Shown here piece by piece: positions 36,246 through 43,494 of a stretch of 64,000 nt of DNA (positions are counted from its first letter, which is position 1; every line of letters starts with the position of its first letter). This DNA is from Lepidostoma basale (taxonomy: Eukaryota; Arthropoda; Insecta; Trichoptera; Lepidostomatidae), in the NCBI GenBank assembly GCA_022606425.2, contig JAHDVF020001024.1, positions 372,001-436,000 on the forward strand. The letters are read 5' to 3'. The position numbers and the translations under genes were made by a program. A model generated the notes under the pieces. The model was not told where the DNA came from, did no database searches, and saw only the letters and a program-made list of their open reading frames with translations.

Positions 36246-36623
36246 TTACTTCTCCCTTACCATATAGTAATTATTATTAATCTTTTTCTCATCTTTAAAG
36301 CCTAAACTCAAGTAAAAATCCTTCATGTTAGGAACAACATAGGCCGTTATTTTTTTATCTTCAGCCTTTTTAAATAGGTGGGTTATTATTGTGGTTGCAA
36401 CCCCCTTTTTCCTACTCCATCTTTCTACAAATATCGACTTTATACGGTAGTTGTCTTTGTATATCTTGTAGCCACCAACACCAATTAAATCATTTTCACC
36501 ATTAAAAGCCCCTATCCATATATCACTAGCAGATACGGTTATCCTGTTACCATAAGAACGCATCTTTTTAAGAAAATTTTCACCATCATAGCTGGCGATC
36601 TCTCTATAACTAAATTCCTGCAT
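36246..36623 (-). CDS. Phage GNAT-like acetyltransferase
   Basis: A 125-residue GNAT protein: motif A is F-V-E-R-W-S-R-K-K-G-V-A-T-T-I-I at about 70, and a C-terminal F-Y-L-S-L-G-F. It sits between the IbrA-like and IbrB-like genes, overlapping the former by 14 bases and ending one base before the latter, so all three are co-translated. A role in acetylating a small molecule or a host protein is inference. Confidence 0.75.
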   Translation of the reverse strand: MQEFSYREIASYDGENFLKKMRSYGNRITVSASDIWIGAFNGENDLIGVGGYKIYKDNYRIKSIFVERWSRKKGVATTIITHLFKKAEDKKITAYVVPNMKDFYLSLGFKDEKKINNNYYMVREK

Positions 36624-37890
36624 ACTTTTCTAACGCCCTCTTTCTCTTTGTAATTTCATCTTTATTTTGTGCAAATCCCATGTATCTACAAAAATAATCA
36701 TTTTTTAAAATACAGATACACATTCTTTTATAGCTAGGCAATAATGCAAAATGGCTACTATCAATGTCATCCATATAGTCATCAATAGCGATAATCTTCT
36801 TATCACCAGCCTCTTTTACAATACGATATTCTACCCCCTCTTTGTCAAGATCATTAATGACATCATCACTTCTAAGTCCCCCCTTCTGCCAGCTTTTAAT
36901 ACTAACCTCTAACTTATTCCTATAGTTATCAGCTAAATCTTTATTAAGGGTAGTAAGCAGAAACTCATAATAACTTTTCCACGTATGATCTTTAGGTAAC
37001 TTTATCGATCTCCACCCCATCGCTGTCGTACCACCATAGATGCCTGTAAAATTTATACCATTAACTCTCCCTAAAAGTTTACCCCATGTCTTAGGCTCTA
37101 TCACTCTATAAAGCTTAAGACTCTCCGTTGCCCAGTGATTAAATGGGCTAGCAACACGCATTTGATGCAGGGTTAGTCCACCTTGCCACATAATGTCGTA
37201 CAGTTTATTGTATTCATATCTAAACCTAGCATGGGCAATCCATACATCTTTAACATCCCAATCATAGACTGGATAAAAACTATAGCAATCATCATCTATT
37301 TTTGTTGACCATTTAATAGTTCCGTAGTTACCCACTCGCTCTTTACCAACAGATCTAAAGCGATTCAAACTCTCATCAGATCTTATGCCAACTAGCATAG
37401 CGGTCTTACCTTTAGTATTACTTAGCCACACAGAAAAATCAGTCTGTACTTTGTAGTCTCTTTGCCCTTTAGTAAAATTAAAGGGGCAATTTGATTCATT
37501 AATAAGGTAGGGGCTAGCAGGCAATGGCCTCACCCATATCTCTCTCTGCTCATCATCCCATGGAATCCACGTGCCTTTATTAGTCATATTTACAGCACAC
37601 CCAGCAGATACTGGTAGGCACAACCAATATTTTTCAATACCTTCAAATTGATCAAAACTGCTTGTAACATAGTCGGTAGTCATTTGATACTGAGCCTCAT
37701 AATCAAGGTGATACATGCTCATCTTATTAAGATTATTACTATCTCTTGCATAATCATAGCATAAGTTAAGTAATAGTCCGCTGTCTTTACCACCACTAAA
37801 GCTGACACAAACATGATCAAACTCATCAAAAATTATCTTCAATCTCTCTTTTGTTGCACTTAAAACATCAATATCAAGATATTTTTTCAT
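36610..37890 (-). CDS. PP-loop ATPase, PAPS-reductase-like (IbrA/DUF3440)
   Basis: A 426-residue protein with the PP-loop SGGKDS at 32-37, followed by D-Y-E-A-Q-Y near 72 and a long insert. R-S-D-E-S-L-N-R-F at about 170 and the C-terminal G-I-Y-G-G-T-T-A-M-G-W segment match IbrA/DUF3440. Family relatives adenylate a substrate; no phage function has been shown. The start ATG shares a base with the helicase stop codon. The gene is tightly packed between helicase and GNAT. Confidence 0.82.
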   Translation of the reverse strand: MKKYLDIDVLSATKERLKIIFDEFDHVCVSFSGGKDSGLLLNLCYDYARDSNNLNKMSMYHLDYEAQYQMTTDYVTSSFDQFEGIEKYWLCLPVSAGCAVNMTNKGTWIPWDDEQREIWVRPLPASPYLINESNCPFNFTKGQRDYKVQTDFSVWLSNTKGKTAMLVGIRSDESLNRFRSVGKERVGNYGTIKWSTKIDDDCYSFYPVYDWDVKDVWIAHARFRYEYNKLYDIMWQGGLTLHQMRVASPFNHWATESLKLYRVIEPKTWGKLLGRVNGINFTGIYGGTTAMGWRSIKLPKDHTWKSYYEFLLTTLNKDLADNYRNKLEVSIKSWQKGGLRSDDVINDLDKEGVEYRIVKEAGDKKIIAIDDYMDDIDSSHFALLPSYKRMCICILKNDYFCRYMGFAQNKDEITKRKRALEKYAGI

Positions 37891-39185
37891 TATAAGACCA
37901 CCTTATTATCTTCTAGCTCTTTAGCAAATAATTCAGCTAGATTACCTTTTTTATCCAAGCTCTTTATTATCCAAGCATCAATAGCATCATCGACGACAAT
38001 ATCATAGTAGTAGGGCGTTTCAGATGCTCCAATCCTATGTGTCCTCTTCTCACTTTGCTCACGTATTTCATAGCTAAAATTGCTACTGTAATAGATGGTA
38101 TGATAGCATCCTATCAGTGAGTTTAAGCCAAAAGAACCAGTAGTAATAGTCATTAGGCAAATATCCCAGTCGCTATTTAAATCATCCTTTTGGTTACCTG
38201 TAAATAGTACTATTTTACCATAATGGCTAAGCTCCTTTTCAAGCATATTAATCTCAAAAATAGAGCGACAGTAAATGATTTTTTTATCAGCTATCTCTAC
38301 TATTAACTCTTTTAGGCTATCAAGCCTGTAGTTATTTTTTTCAACTAAAGATATAATACGACCATCTTCATCAACAATATAGCCACTCATTATCTTCAGT
38401 AAATCATTAAATAAAGCATAAATCATACCACTGCTAATGCCACAATTTATCTCAGCTGCTCTATTAAATTTTGACTTAACATTATTATAATACTGCCTCT
38501 GAACATCATTAAGCTTTGTATGCTTGATAATATATTGTCTACTTTTCAATATATTATCGATGTTACAGGTATAGCTGTATGGCGATATTTTATGCTTAAG
38601 CACATCGATATTATAGCTCTTTTTATACTTACCAAATCTATCTGCTTCAAGATGAGCATTAGAAAAAGAATGAAAGCTTCTATATCCTAGTATATCTTTG
38701 CTAAGGAAGCTCATCTGTTGGTATAAATCACCAACATGATTAGTTATGGGTGTACCCGTTAGTATGAATCGATGGTCAGCTTTACTCTTAAGTCGCTCAA
38801 TATTTATTGATCGTTTAGCCTTATGGTTCTTAATTTTACTGCTTTCATCTATAATCATCATAACCCTCTTGCTAGAGCATATATCTTCTACCTTATTAAT
38901 AGTAGTAATGCTCGTGGCCATACTCTCAATCGATACTATGTGTACCGTAAAGCCATCTAAAATACAATGCTTAGATATCTCTTGTTCTAGTGTTTTCTTT
39001 AACACCGCAGGAACAAACCATATAGCTGCATCAATTTTTCCTCTATTCACTTTATTAGCCATAATAGCTAAACATGTTCTAGTTTTGCCTGTTCCTGCTT
39101 CCATAAATAGTGCACCTACCTTTAGGTTTGAAAACCTTTCAATAGGCTCTATCTGCCATGGATGACAATCAGTTATCATCTTCAT
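37890..39185 (-). CDS. Phage SNF2-type helicase/ATPase
   Basis: A 431-residue superfamily 2 protein: Walker A M-E-A-G-T-G-K-T at 28-35, a D-E-S-S motif II at 113-116 (instead of DEAH/DExx), L-T-G-T-P-I-T-N (motif III), and a C-terminal half ending in Q-S-E-K-R-T-H-R-I-G-A (motif VI). It is a compact SNF2-like ATPase without accessory domains. DNA translocation or replication-fork functions are likely. It overlaps the preceding gene by 17 bases. Confidence 0.85.
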   Translation of the reverse strand: MKMITDCHPWQIEPIERFSNLKVGALFMEAGTGKTRTCLAIMANKVNRGKIDAAIWFVPAVLKKTLEQEISKHCILDGFTVHIVSIESMATSITTINKVEDICSSKRVMMIIDESSKIKNHKAKRSINIERLKSKADHRFILTGTPITNHVGDLYQQMSFLSKDILGYRSFHSFSNAHLEADRFGKYKKSYNIDVLKHKISPYSYTCNIDNILKSRQYIIKHTKLNDVQRQYYNNVKSKFNRAAEINCGISSGMIYALFNDLLKIMSGYIVDEDGRIISLVEKNNYRLDSLKELIVEIADKKIIYCRSIFEINMLEKELSHYGKIVLFTGNQKDDLNSDWDICLMTITTGSFGLNSLIGCYHTIYYSSNFSYEIREQSEKRTHRIGASETPYYYDIVVDDAIDAWIIKSLDKKGNLAELFAKELEDNKVVL

Positions 39186-39912
39186 CTTTTAGCTCATCTA
39201 AAATTTCTATTGGCTTAACCTCTTCTTGATGATTTTTGAACCAGTTTGATATATCTTTAGTTCTTATTTTATATCCATGTGTTCTATCAAAGTTTACTGG
39301 CTTAAAACCTATGCCTAAATCACTCAAAGAATCTTGAATAATCATTTTCAGATCAACAGAGGCAGATCCTCTACTGCATACTATTTCATTATTGATAATG
39401 CCTACTTTATATTTGCTACTATATGGCTCTTTTAAACAATTTAACCATATCATATTACTTGATAGCCTAGCATCATCATAAACAGACTTTATTAATTCAA
39501 AATAATCACTGTCAACGGGTTCAACATCTTTTTTTACTCCTAGACCTTGGCTATCCTCTCTAACTTCTACGGTAGACAAGTAGCTAAAGTTTTCTTTGAT
39601 AAAGCAACTAATAGCATCATCTATTTGACACCAGTCAATTGTTTTTCCCTTATCAGTATAACTATCGCTGTAGCATGCATCATTGATAAATCTGTTAACC
39701 TTTTTAAGATATTCAAGAGACATGTCATCCATATTAATATGGCCAAATAATGTGCAATAACTAGTAAATAGTTTCCTATTTATCTTTATGCTCATAGCAA
39801 TAGCGTTCTGATGACTATCCCACCATGCATCATGCCAAGCTTCAGATGAATCCACTCCACCTTTTTCCATCTCATCAGCCTTTTCTCTAATCGTCTTGTA
39901 ATCTCTAGTCAT
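39169..39912 (-). CDS. Hypothetical phage protein upstream of SNF2 helicase
   Basis: A 247-residue protein that I do not recognise. It is mostly helical with Trp-rich N-terminal region (W-H-D-A-W-W-D-S at about 26) and an acidic C-terminus (E-L-K-D-E-D-D-N). It is translationally linked to the helicase and may be its partner. GGAGAG precedes ATG 39912, and the long palindrome at 39939 lies just upstream. Confidence 0.62.
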   Translation of the reverse strand: MTRDYKTIREKADEMEKGGVDSSEAWHDAWWDSHQNAIAMSIKINRKLFTSYCTLFGHINMDDMSLEYLKKVNRFINDACYSDSYTDKGKTIDWCQIDDAISCFIKENFSYLSTVEVREDSQGLGVKKDVEPVDSDYFELIKSVYDDARLSSNMIWLNCLKEPYSSKYKVGIINNEIVCSRGSASVDLKMIIQDSLSDLGIGFKPVNFDRTHGYKIRTKDISNWFKNHQEEVKPIEILDELKDEDDN

Positions 39913-39938
39913 TTTATTCTCTCCTCAATCATATCATT

Positions 39939-39966
39939 ACCATTTTCCCCACGTGGGGAAAATGGT
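39939..39966. promoter_or_regulatory. 28-bp perfect palindrome
   Basis: The sequence ACCATTTTCCCC-ACGT-GGGGAAAATGGT is a perfect palindrome, centre ACGT. A run of T (CTATTTTTTT) follows on the plus strand only. It lies between two leftward genes, eight bases from the end of the 39975 gene. It could be a strong operator, a hairpin that adjusts downstream expression, or a terminator for rightward antisense transcription. Confidence 0.75.
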
Positions 39967-39974
39967 CTATTTTT

Positions 39975-40199
39975 TTAAACAATTTCATAAATCGCATAGA
40001 CACCCATGGCCATGCATGCTTTATTTAAGTTGCTTACTAAGCTATATAGCGTCTTTGGCTCAACATTAACCCTACTGCAGTGCGAGTTACCCGCATGAAG
40101 TTCGTAGCTAAAATCTTCGATTAGTGACTCTAAAGTACCCTCTATAATTTTAACCCTACCACCCATGCTTGTCTTTTTGATCCTTAAAACCTTACTCAT
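39975..40199 (-). CDS. Small hypothetical phage protein (74 aa)
   Basis: A 74-residue protein of unknown family. The frame is open from ATG 40211, but GGAG lies about seven bases before ATG 40199, which I use. It contains L-R-I-K-K-T-S-M-G-G-R-V near the start and a Cys/His pair at S-H-C-S-R. The gene is preceded by the other early-type small genes. Confidence 0.55.
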   Translation of the reverse strand: MSKVLRIKKTSMGGRVKIIEGTLESLIEDFSYELHAGNSHCSRVNVEPKTLYSLVSNLNKACMAMGVYAIYEIV

Positions 40200-40271
40200 T
40201 TTTTTCTCCATTTATTTTCAATTGTTCGATGATAGGATGCTGCAGTACTGCTACAGCATCCGTTTGATCCA

Positions 40272-40520
40272 TTATAGAATCGAATAATCAGGGTAATCAC
40301 TTTCCCATTTTATATCATCTACTTTAAACCTTGTCATAGCTACCTTTGGAACATCACTGTCATCAATGGTAAAGTAAACAATTGCTAAATCTTCGATCAT
40401 CCTTCGATCATAAATATTAACTGATGAAATCTCTAATAGTTTATTCAAATAATCATTAGCATCTTTAGTATCCTCCTCTTTAAGTATTGTTCCAAGCCAC
40501 AAACATTTTTCCATTTTCAT
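40272..40520 (-). CDS. Small hypothetical phage protein (82 aa)
   Basis: An 82-residue acidic protein of unknown family. ATG 40520 has AAAGGAGAT directly upstream, better than the upstream in-frame start at 40550. It has its own promoter with an overlapping palindrome at 40541-40569. Confidence 0.6.
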   Translation of the reverse strand: MKMEKCLWLGTILKEEDTKDANDYLNKLLEISSVNIYDRRMIEDLAIVYFTIDDSDVPKVAMTRFKVDDIKWESDYPDYSIL

Positions 40521-40540
40521 ATCTCCTTTAACTTGTTCAT

Positions 40541-40569
40541 AGTATAACATACACGCAATATTGCGTCAA
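40541..40569 (-). promoter_or_regulatory. Early-type promoter with overlapping 14-bp palindrome (copy 1)
   Basis: Minus strand TTGACG (40569-40564), 17-base spacer, TATACT (40546-40541). The palindrome ACGCAATATTGCGT (40553-40566) covers the end of the -35 box and the spacer, a repressor-like arrangement. The whole block is nearly identical to 41160-41188. Confidence 0.8.
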
Positions 40570-40596
40570 TAGATGTTGCTTGTTTTTTTTGTTTTA

Positions 40597-41133
40597 TTAT
40601 ATTAAAGCTGTATCAACATCGATATAGAATCCGCATCTAATTGATGCATAAATTTCTTTTAAAGCATCTTTAAGAGCTTTAGCATAATCTACCTTAATTT
40701 CATTACCTCTCTTGTAAAAAGTAATAAGTTTTTTACCACACATCGTTTTTTTCGCTATAGCGTGAGCCACCTTCATAATGATTGACCTTGTTTCAGCGTT
40801 TACTTTTTTAATCATTACAGTATTACCGACAGCATCAATCTCCATGTTATCATCATCTTCACTAGTTAATTCTACCTTTTTATCAGCAAATAGCTCGTTA
40901 ATTTCTTTTTCTAATTGAGCCTTAAGATCGGCACTTTGGCTAATATTCCACGCTGCAGGTTGGCTACTAGCGGTAAAGACACTAACCTTAACTTCACCTT
41001 CTACTGCGTAAAAATAGACCGTTTGCTTAACCTTTTTGGTGTTGTAACCAACATTTACGTAAACACGTTGTTGCCCATTTTTGTCCCAAATTTTAACACC
41101 ATATTTATTTGCTACTACTTCTAATTTATTCAT
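40597..41133 (-). CDS. Hypothetical phage protein (178 aa)
   Basis: A 178-residue protein not recognised, with a K-rich, mixed alpha/beta pattern (N-G-Q-Q-R-V-Y-V-N-V, E-V-K-V-S-V-F-T). ATG 41133 follows AAAGGAGATAACGTG; the frame is also open from GTG 41136. It is under its own copy of the early-type promoter. Confidence 0.68.
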   Translation of the reverse strand: MNKLEVVANKYGVKIWDKNGQQRVYVNVGYNTKKVKQTVYFYAVEGEVKVSVFTASSQPAAWNISQSADLKAQLEKEINELFADKKVELTSEDDDNMEIDAVGNTVMIKKVNAETRSIIMKVAHAIAKKTMCGKKLITFYKRGNEIKVDYAKALKDALKEIYASIRCGFYIDVDTALI

Positions 41134-41159
41134 CACGTTATCTCCTTTAACTTATCTAT

Positions 41160-41188
41160 AGTATAACATATACGCAATATTGCGTCAA
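41160..41188 (-). promoter_or_regulatory. Early-type promoter with overlapping 14-bp palindrome (copy 2)
   Basis: Minus strand TTGACG (41188-41183), 17-base spacer, TATACT (41165-41160), with ACGCAATATTGCGT at 41172-41185. It differs from copy 1 at single positions only, including the immediate flanks. It drives the 178-residue protein gene. Confidence 0.8.
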
Positions 41189-41266
41189 TAGATATTAGTG
41201 ATAAATTTTATTTTTTTTACGGGGGTATTTGACATTAATCAGATAATAGTGTATACATAAAAAAGA

Positions 41267-41288
41267 CCAGTATTTTGTAGAATACTGG
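41267..41288 (-). terminator. Terminator of the late (structural/lysis) operon
   Basis: CCAGTATT (41267-41274) pairs with AATACTGG (41281-41288); on the minus strand the stem is followed by TCTTTTTTATG. It lies about 85 bases after the last gene of the lysis region and marks the end of that transcript. Confidence 0.78.
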
Positions 41289-41320
41289 GCAGGACTAAAT
41301 TATTTTAGCAATTGGCTTAC

Positions 41321-41361
41321 TAGTAAAAGTAGTTCTAACAACAATTTGACTACTTTTACTA
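41321..41361. repeat. 12-bp inverted repeat after the lysis operon
   Basis: TAGTAAAAGTAG (41321-41332) and CTACTTTTACTA (41350-41361) with a 17-base loop, between the last stop codon and the terminator. A/T-rich; may stabilise the mRNA 3' end or be a protein site. Confidence 0.55.
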
Positions 41362-41373
41362 AATTACATCAAA

Positions 41374-41784
41374 TCATGCTATTTTTTTTAGTAGATCTAC
41401 CCTATCAATAAAATGACTTTTCATCACATAAGTAGCCTCAGCAGCATAGTAGGGGTTATAAATAATTGTTTGATGATGCAGCATAAAGTGATGGCCAACA
41501 TCGGTTTTATAGCGACAAATGGCGATGCTGTAGGAGGGCACTTTACCCCGCTCTACAGCCTGCCTGCTTGCCCAGCGGTAGGGGCTTTCAATTAGCTTTA
41601 GCAGGTCATCCATGCTGTTTATATAGCATTTGTCGCCGATAATCTTGAGTTTCTTAGCCTTTAAAAAAATATCAACAACCTCGCCTACTTGCCAATCTAG
41701 ATGCTTAGTGGCTAAAATCGACATAAAGAGGCAACCCCAGTTGTTGATCTCTGAGCCTAATAGTTTATTATTTTGGCTAATCAT
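41374..41784 (-). CDS. Cysteine-peptidase-like phage protein (DUF261-like)
   Basis: A 136-residue protein with a papain-fold outline: N-N-W-G-C-L-F-M-S (Cys18), G-H-H-F-M-L near 97 and Y-N-P-Y near 109, a plausible Cys-His-Asn set. Similar small proteins occur in Borrelia and other phages as DUF261. The last gene of the lysis operon; endolysin or peptidase function is inferred from fold pattern and place, and no other obvious endolysin is present. Start ATG shares a base with the ClpP-like stop codon. Confidence 0.55.
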   Translation of the reverse strand: MISQNNKLLGSEINNWGCLFMSILATKHLDWQVGEVVDIFLKAKKLKIIGDKCYINSMDDLLKLIESPYRWASRQAVERGKVPSYSIAICRYKTDVGHHFMLHHQTIIYNPYYAAEATYVMKSHFIDRVDLLKKIA

Positions 41785-42281
41785 TATAAAATAGCTCCTA
41801 CAAGGCCATAGGCTAAGGCTTGCTCAGCATCAAGCTTTATCTCATCCTTTAAACAATCAATTACTTCGTCAAGGTTATTGCCAGTTTCGGTCGATATCAA
41901 ATTAGCCTGCCAATCGTCATATAGATTTACCAGCCTGCACTCATCTTTTATATCCGCTAAATTACCCACAAAGCCATCAACAAAGGTGTTGTGCATCATA
42001 AACCTGCTATTTTTAGTGCAGAATCTCCTTTCTTTTGGGACAGACAAAAGAATTGTGATTGCCATACTAGCACAATAACCAGTAGCATAAATACTAACCT
42101 CTTGCTTTAATAGATTAATTGCATCGTATATCGCTAATCCGTTTTCGACCGAACCGCCTATACTATTAAGGTATATATCTATAGCCCCATTTTTTTCATC
42201 TGCCTCAAAAAGAGATTTTATTGCTTCTTTGCTAGATTCATTGGTTATCTCCCCGAAAATGTAGACATTATTCATCTGCAT
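41784..42281 (-). CDS. Phage ClpP-like serine protease
   Basis: A 165-residue ClpP-fold protein. Ser72 (G-Y-C-A-S-M-A) and His97 (F-M-M-H-N-T-F) are in place; the expected Asp before L-D-A-E-Q-A is shifted or replaced (D146-E147), so the third catalytic residue is uncertain. Phage ClpP-like proteins are usually prohead proteases next to the capsid gene, but this one lies in the lysis region. The start could be 42281 or the next Met at 42275. Confidence 0.82.
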   Translation of the reverse strand: MQMNNVYIFGEITNESSKEAIKSLFEADEKNGAIDIYLNSIGGSVENGLAIYDAINLLKQEVSIYATGYCASMAITILLSVPKERRFCTKNSRFMMHNTFVDGFVGNLADIKDECRLVNLYDDWQANLISTETGNNLDEVIDCLKDEIKLDAEQALAYGLVGAIL

Positions 42282-42327
42282 TATCCACCTTTTTTACATA
42301 CTTAATAGCCTCTTTAATCTTTTTCAT
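42268..42327 (-). CDS. Possible 19-aa coupling ORF
   Basis: A Lys-rich 19-codon frame (M-K-K-I-K-E-A-I-K-Y) overlapping the end of the RyR gene and the start of the ClpP-like gene, with GAGGAT upstream. It could couple translation between the two, or be chance. Confidence 0.22.
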   Translation of the reverse strand: MKKIKEAIKYVKKVDNADE

Positions 42328-42640
42328 TTTTACCATCCTCGCGTCGACATGCTTCACTGATCGCCATAGCCACAACACCCTTTATTTGGTCAATTTGGCT
42401 TACCTTATCCCACGGGACAAGAGCGGGGCTAATCTTCTTATCAACATCTTTTACTTCCCCATAAACCCATCCATCCTTGATCCTTTGGGCTAACCAGTTT
42501 TCGTGCATCTCTTGTGCCGTCATGCAATACAAAAAGCCCGTATAATTAGCCCTATTATACTCTGCAGTCGGTTGGCCTACTAAGTCATTAATCGCCTTAG
42601 TAGCTTCATAAATTAACTTTGTTGTTGTTTCAAAATCCAT
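42314..42640 (-). CDS. RyR-domain phage protein
   Basis: A 108-residue protein with a single RyR (ryanodine-receptor-type) domain: H-E-N-W-L-A-Q-R-I-K-D-G-W-V-Y-G-E-V-K-D at about 47-66 and P-A-L-V-P-W-D-K-V-S at about 73. Bacterial and phage RyR domains are thought to bind nucleotide-like ligands. Good ribosome site (AAAGGAGAG) before ATG 42640. Placed between holin-like and ClpP-like genes. The role in the phage is unknown. Confidence 0.75.
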   Translation of the reverse strand: MDFETTTKLIYEATKAINDLVGQPTAEYNRANYTGFLYCMTAQEMHENWLAQRIKDGWVYGEVKDVDKKISPALVPWDKVSQIDQIKGVVAMAISEACRREDGKNEKD

Positions 42641-42642
42641 TT

Positions 42643-42834
42643 TTACTCTCCTTTATTACCGATATGGCCTATTTCATTAGCAAACTTTAGGCTGGCCAGC
42701 CCCCCTAAAATAGGAAGGATACTGTTTAATATCCTACCCATATCACGCCCCATTAGCTCACCTGTAATGGCACAAAGATAGCCTATCCCTAATAGAATAG
42801 AGCCTACCACCACCACCCATTTAGTTGTACCCAT
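42643..42834 (-). CDS. Holin-like small membrane protein
   Basis: A 63-residue protein with two hydrophobic segments (about 6-26 and 35-53) and charged ends, as in class II holins. It follows the spanin genes (overlap of 14 bases with the o-spanin-like gene), which supports holin function, but no family motif is visible. Confidence 0.6.
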   Translation of the reverse strand: MGTTKWVVVVGSILLGIGYLCAITGELMGRDMGRILNSILPILGGLASLKFANEIGHIGNKGE

Positions 42835-43024
42835 TATTTACCTCCAATAAATTAATGTATTGCATCAGTTTAACCGCATCGGTTTTACTTATTTTTAGAT
42901 AGTTACCATCATCGTACCAAACAATGCTAGGGCGTGATACTGCTAGATTACTACTGCTAGAGGCCGTAACACATGAGGTCACCAGCAATAAGGCACTACT
43001 TAAAATGATTATTAAGTGCTTCAC
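42821..43024 (-). CDS. o-Spanin-like lipoprotein (Rz1-like)
   Basis: A short lipoprotein (about 67 residues) with signal and lipobox L-L-V-T-S-C, mostly polar after. The preferred start is GTG 43024, with GAGG about nine bases upstream; the frame is open to GTG 43039. Overlaps the i-spanin-like gene out of frame, the classical Rz/Rz1 arrangement. Confidence 0.65.
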   Translation of the reverse strand: MKHLIIILSSALLLVTSCVTASSSSNLAVSRPSIVWYDDGNYLKISKTDAVKLMQYINLLEVNNGYN

Positions 43025-43202
43025 CAATGTTATCCTCACTAAGCTTACTATTTTTCTCTAAGGCCTCTTCTACCTTTTTTTGTTGCTCATTGTTAGCCTT
43101 TACTCTCTTTTTAAGCTCTTTGTTGCTTTTTACTAGAGTGCTCATCAAAACAAGCATCAAGCCTGCTAGGCCTGTAAAAAAGAGTTTAATTTTAAACCAC
43201 AT
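42996..43202 (-). CDS. i-Spanin-like membrane protein (Rz-like)
   Basis: About 68 residues: an N-terminal membrane segment (W-F-K-I-K-L-F-F-T-G-L-A-G-L) followed by a coiled coil rich in Lys and Glu (K-E-L-K-K-R-V-K-A-N-N). ATG 43202 has GGAGG nine bases upstream; the upstream frame from 43241 is less likely. Together with the lipoprotein it should span the periplasm for outer-membrane disruption in lysis. Confidence 0.68.
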   Translation of the reverse strand: MWFKIKLFFTGLAGLMLVLMSTLVKSNKELKKRVKANNEQQKKVEEALEKNSKLSEDNIGEALNNHFK

Positions 43203-43203
43203 C

Positions 43204-43494
43204 TTATATTCCTCCTTTAATGTAGCGTTCATAAAAAACAATCACCACCGTTATGGCCGTAGCCACGGAGGCTAAAGCGATTACTTTTTGTTTTAACCAT
43301 GAGGGGGTAATCGCTTCATCCAGCTTTCTGCTAATAGCTTGAAGCGTGATATTGATATCTTTCATGCTACTCTCTAGAGACTCAACCCGTCCTAGCATAC
43401 CGTTACCGTTGGGCATATTTTGATCATTAATACCCACCCTACTACGCAGCTGGTTAAGCTCTTTATTTATTTTAATAATATCATCACTATCCAT
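43204..43494 (-). CDS. XhlA-like coiled-coil/membrane protein
   Basis: About 96 residues: coiled coil with heptads (L-E-S-S-M-K-D-I-N-I-T-L-Q-A-I) and one C-terminal membrane helix (about 72-90), as in hemolysin XhlA-type lysis proteins. ATG 43494 shares one base with the fibre stop codon (TAATG), with AGGTGG upstream; a GTG at 43506 is also in frame. Confidence 0.62.
   Translation of the reverse strand: MDSDDIIKINKELNQLRSRVGINDQNMPNGNGMLGRVESLESSMKDINITLQAISRKLDEAITPSWLKQKVIALASVATAITVVIVFYERYIKGGI

Noticed and set aside
38746..39165. 139-residue plus-strand frame inside the SNF2 gene
   Set aside because: Antisense shadow of a clear helicase coding region; Ile/Leu-rich composition is typical of such shadows.
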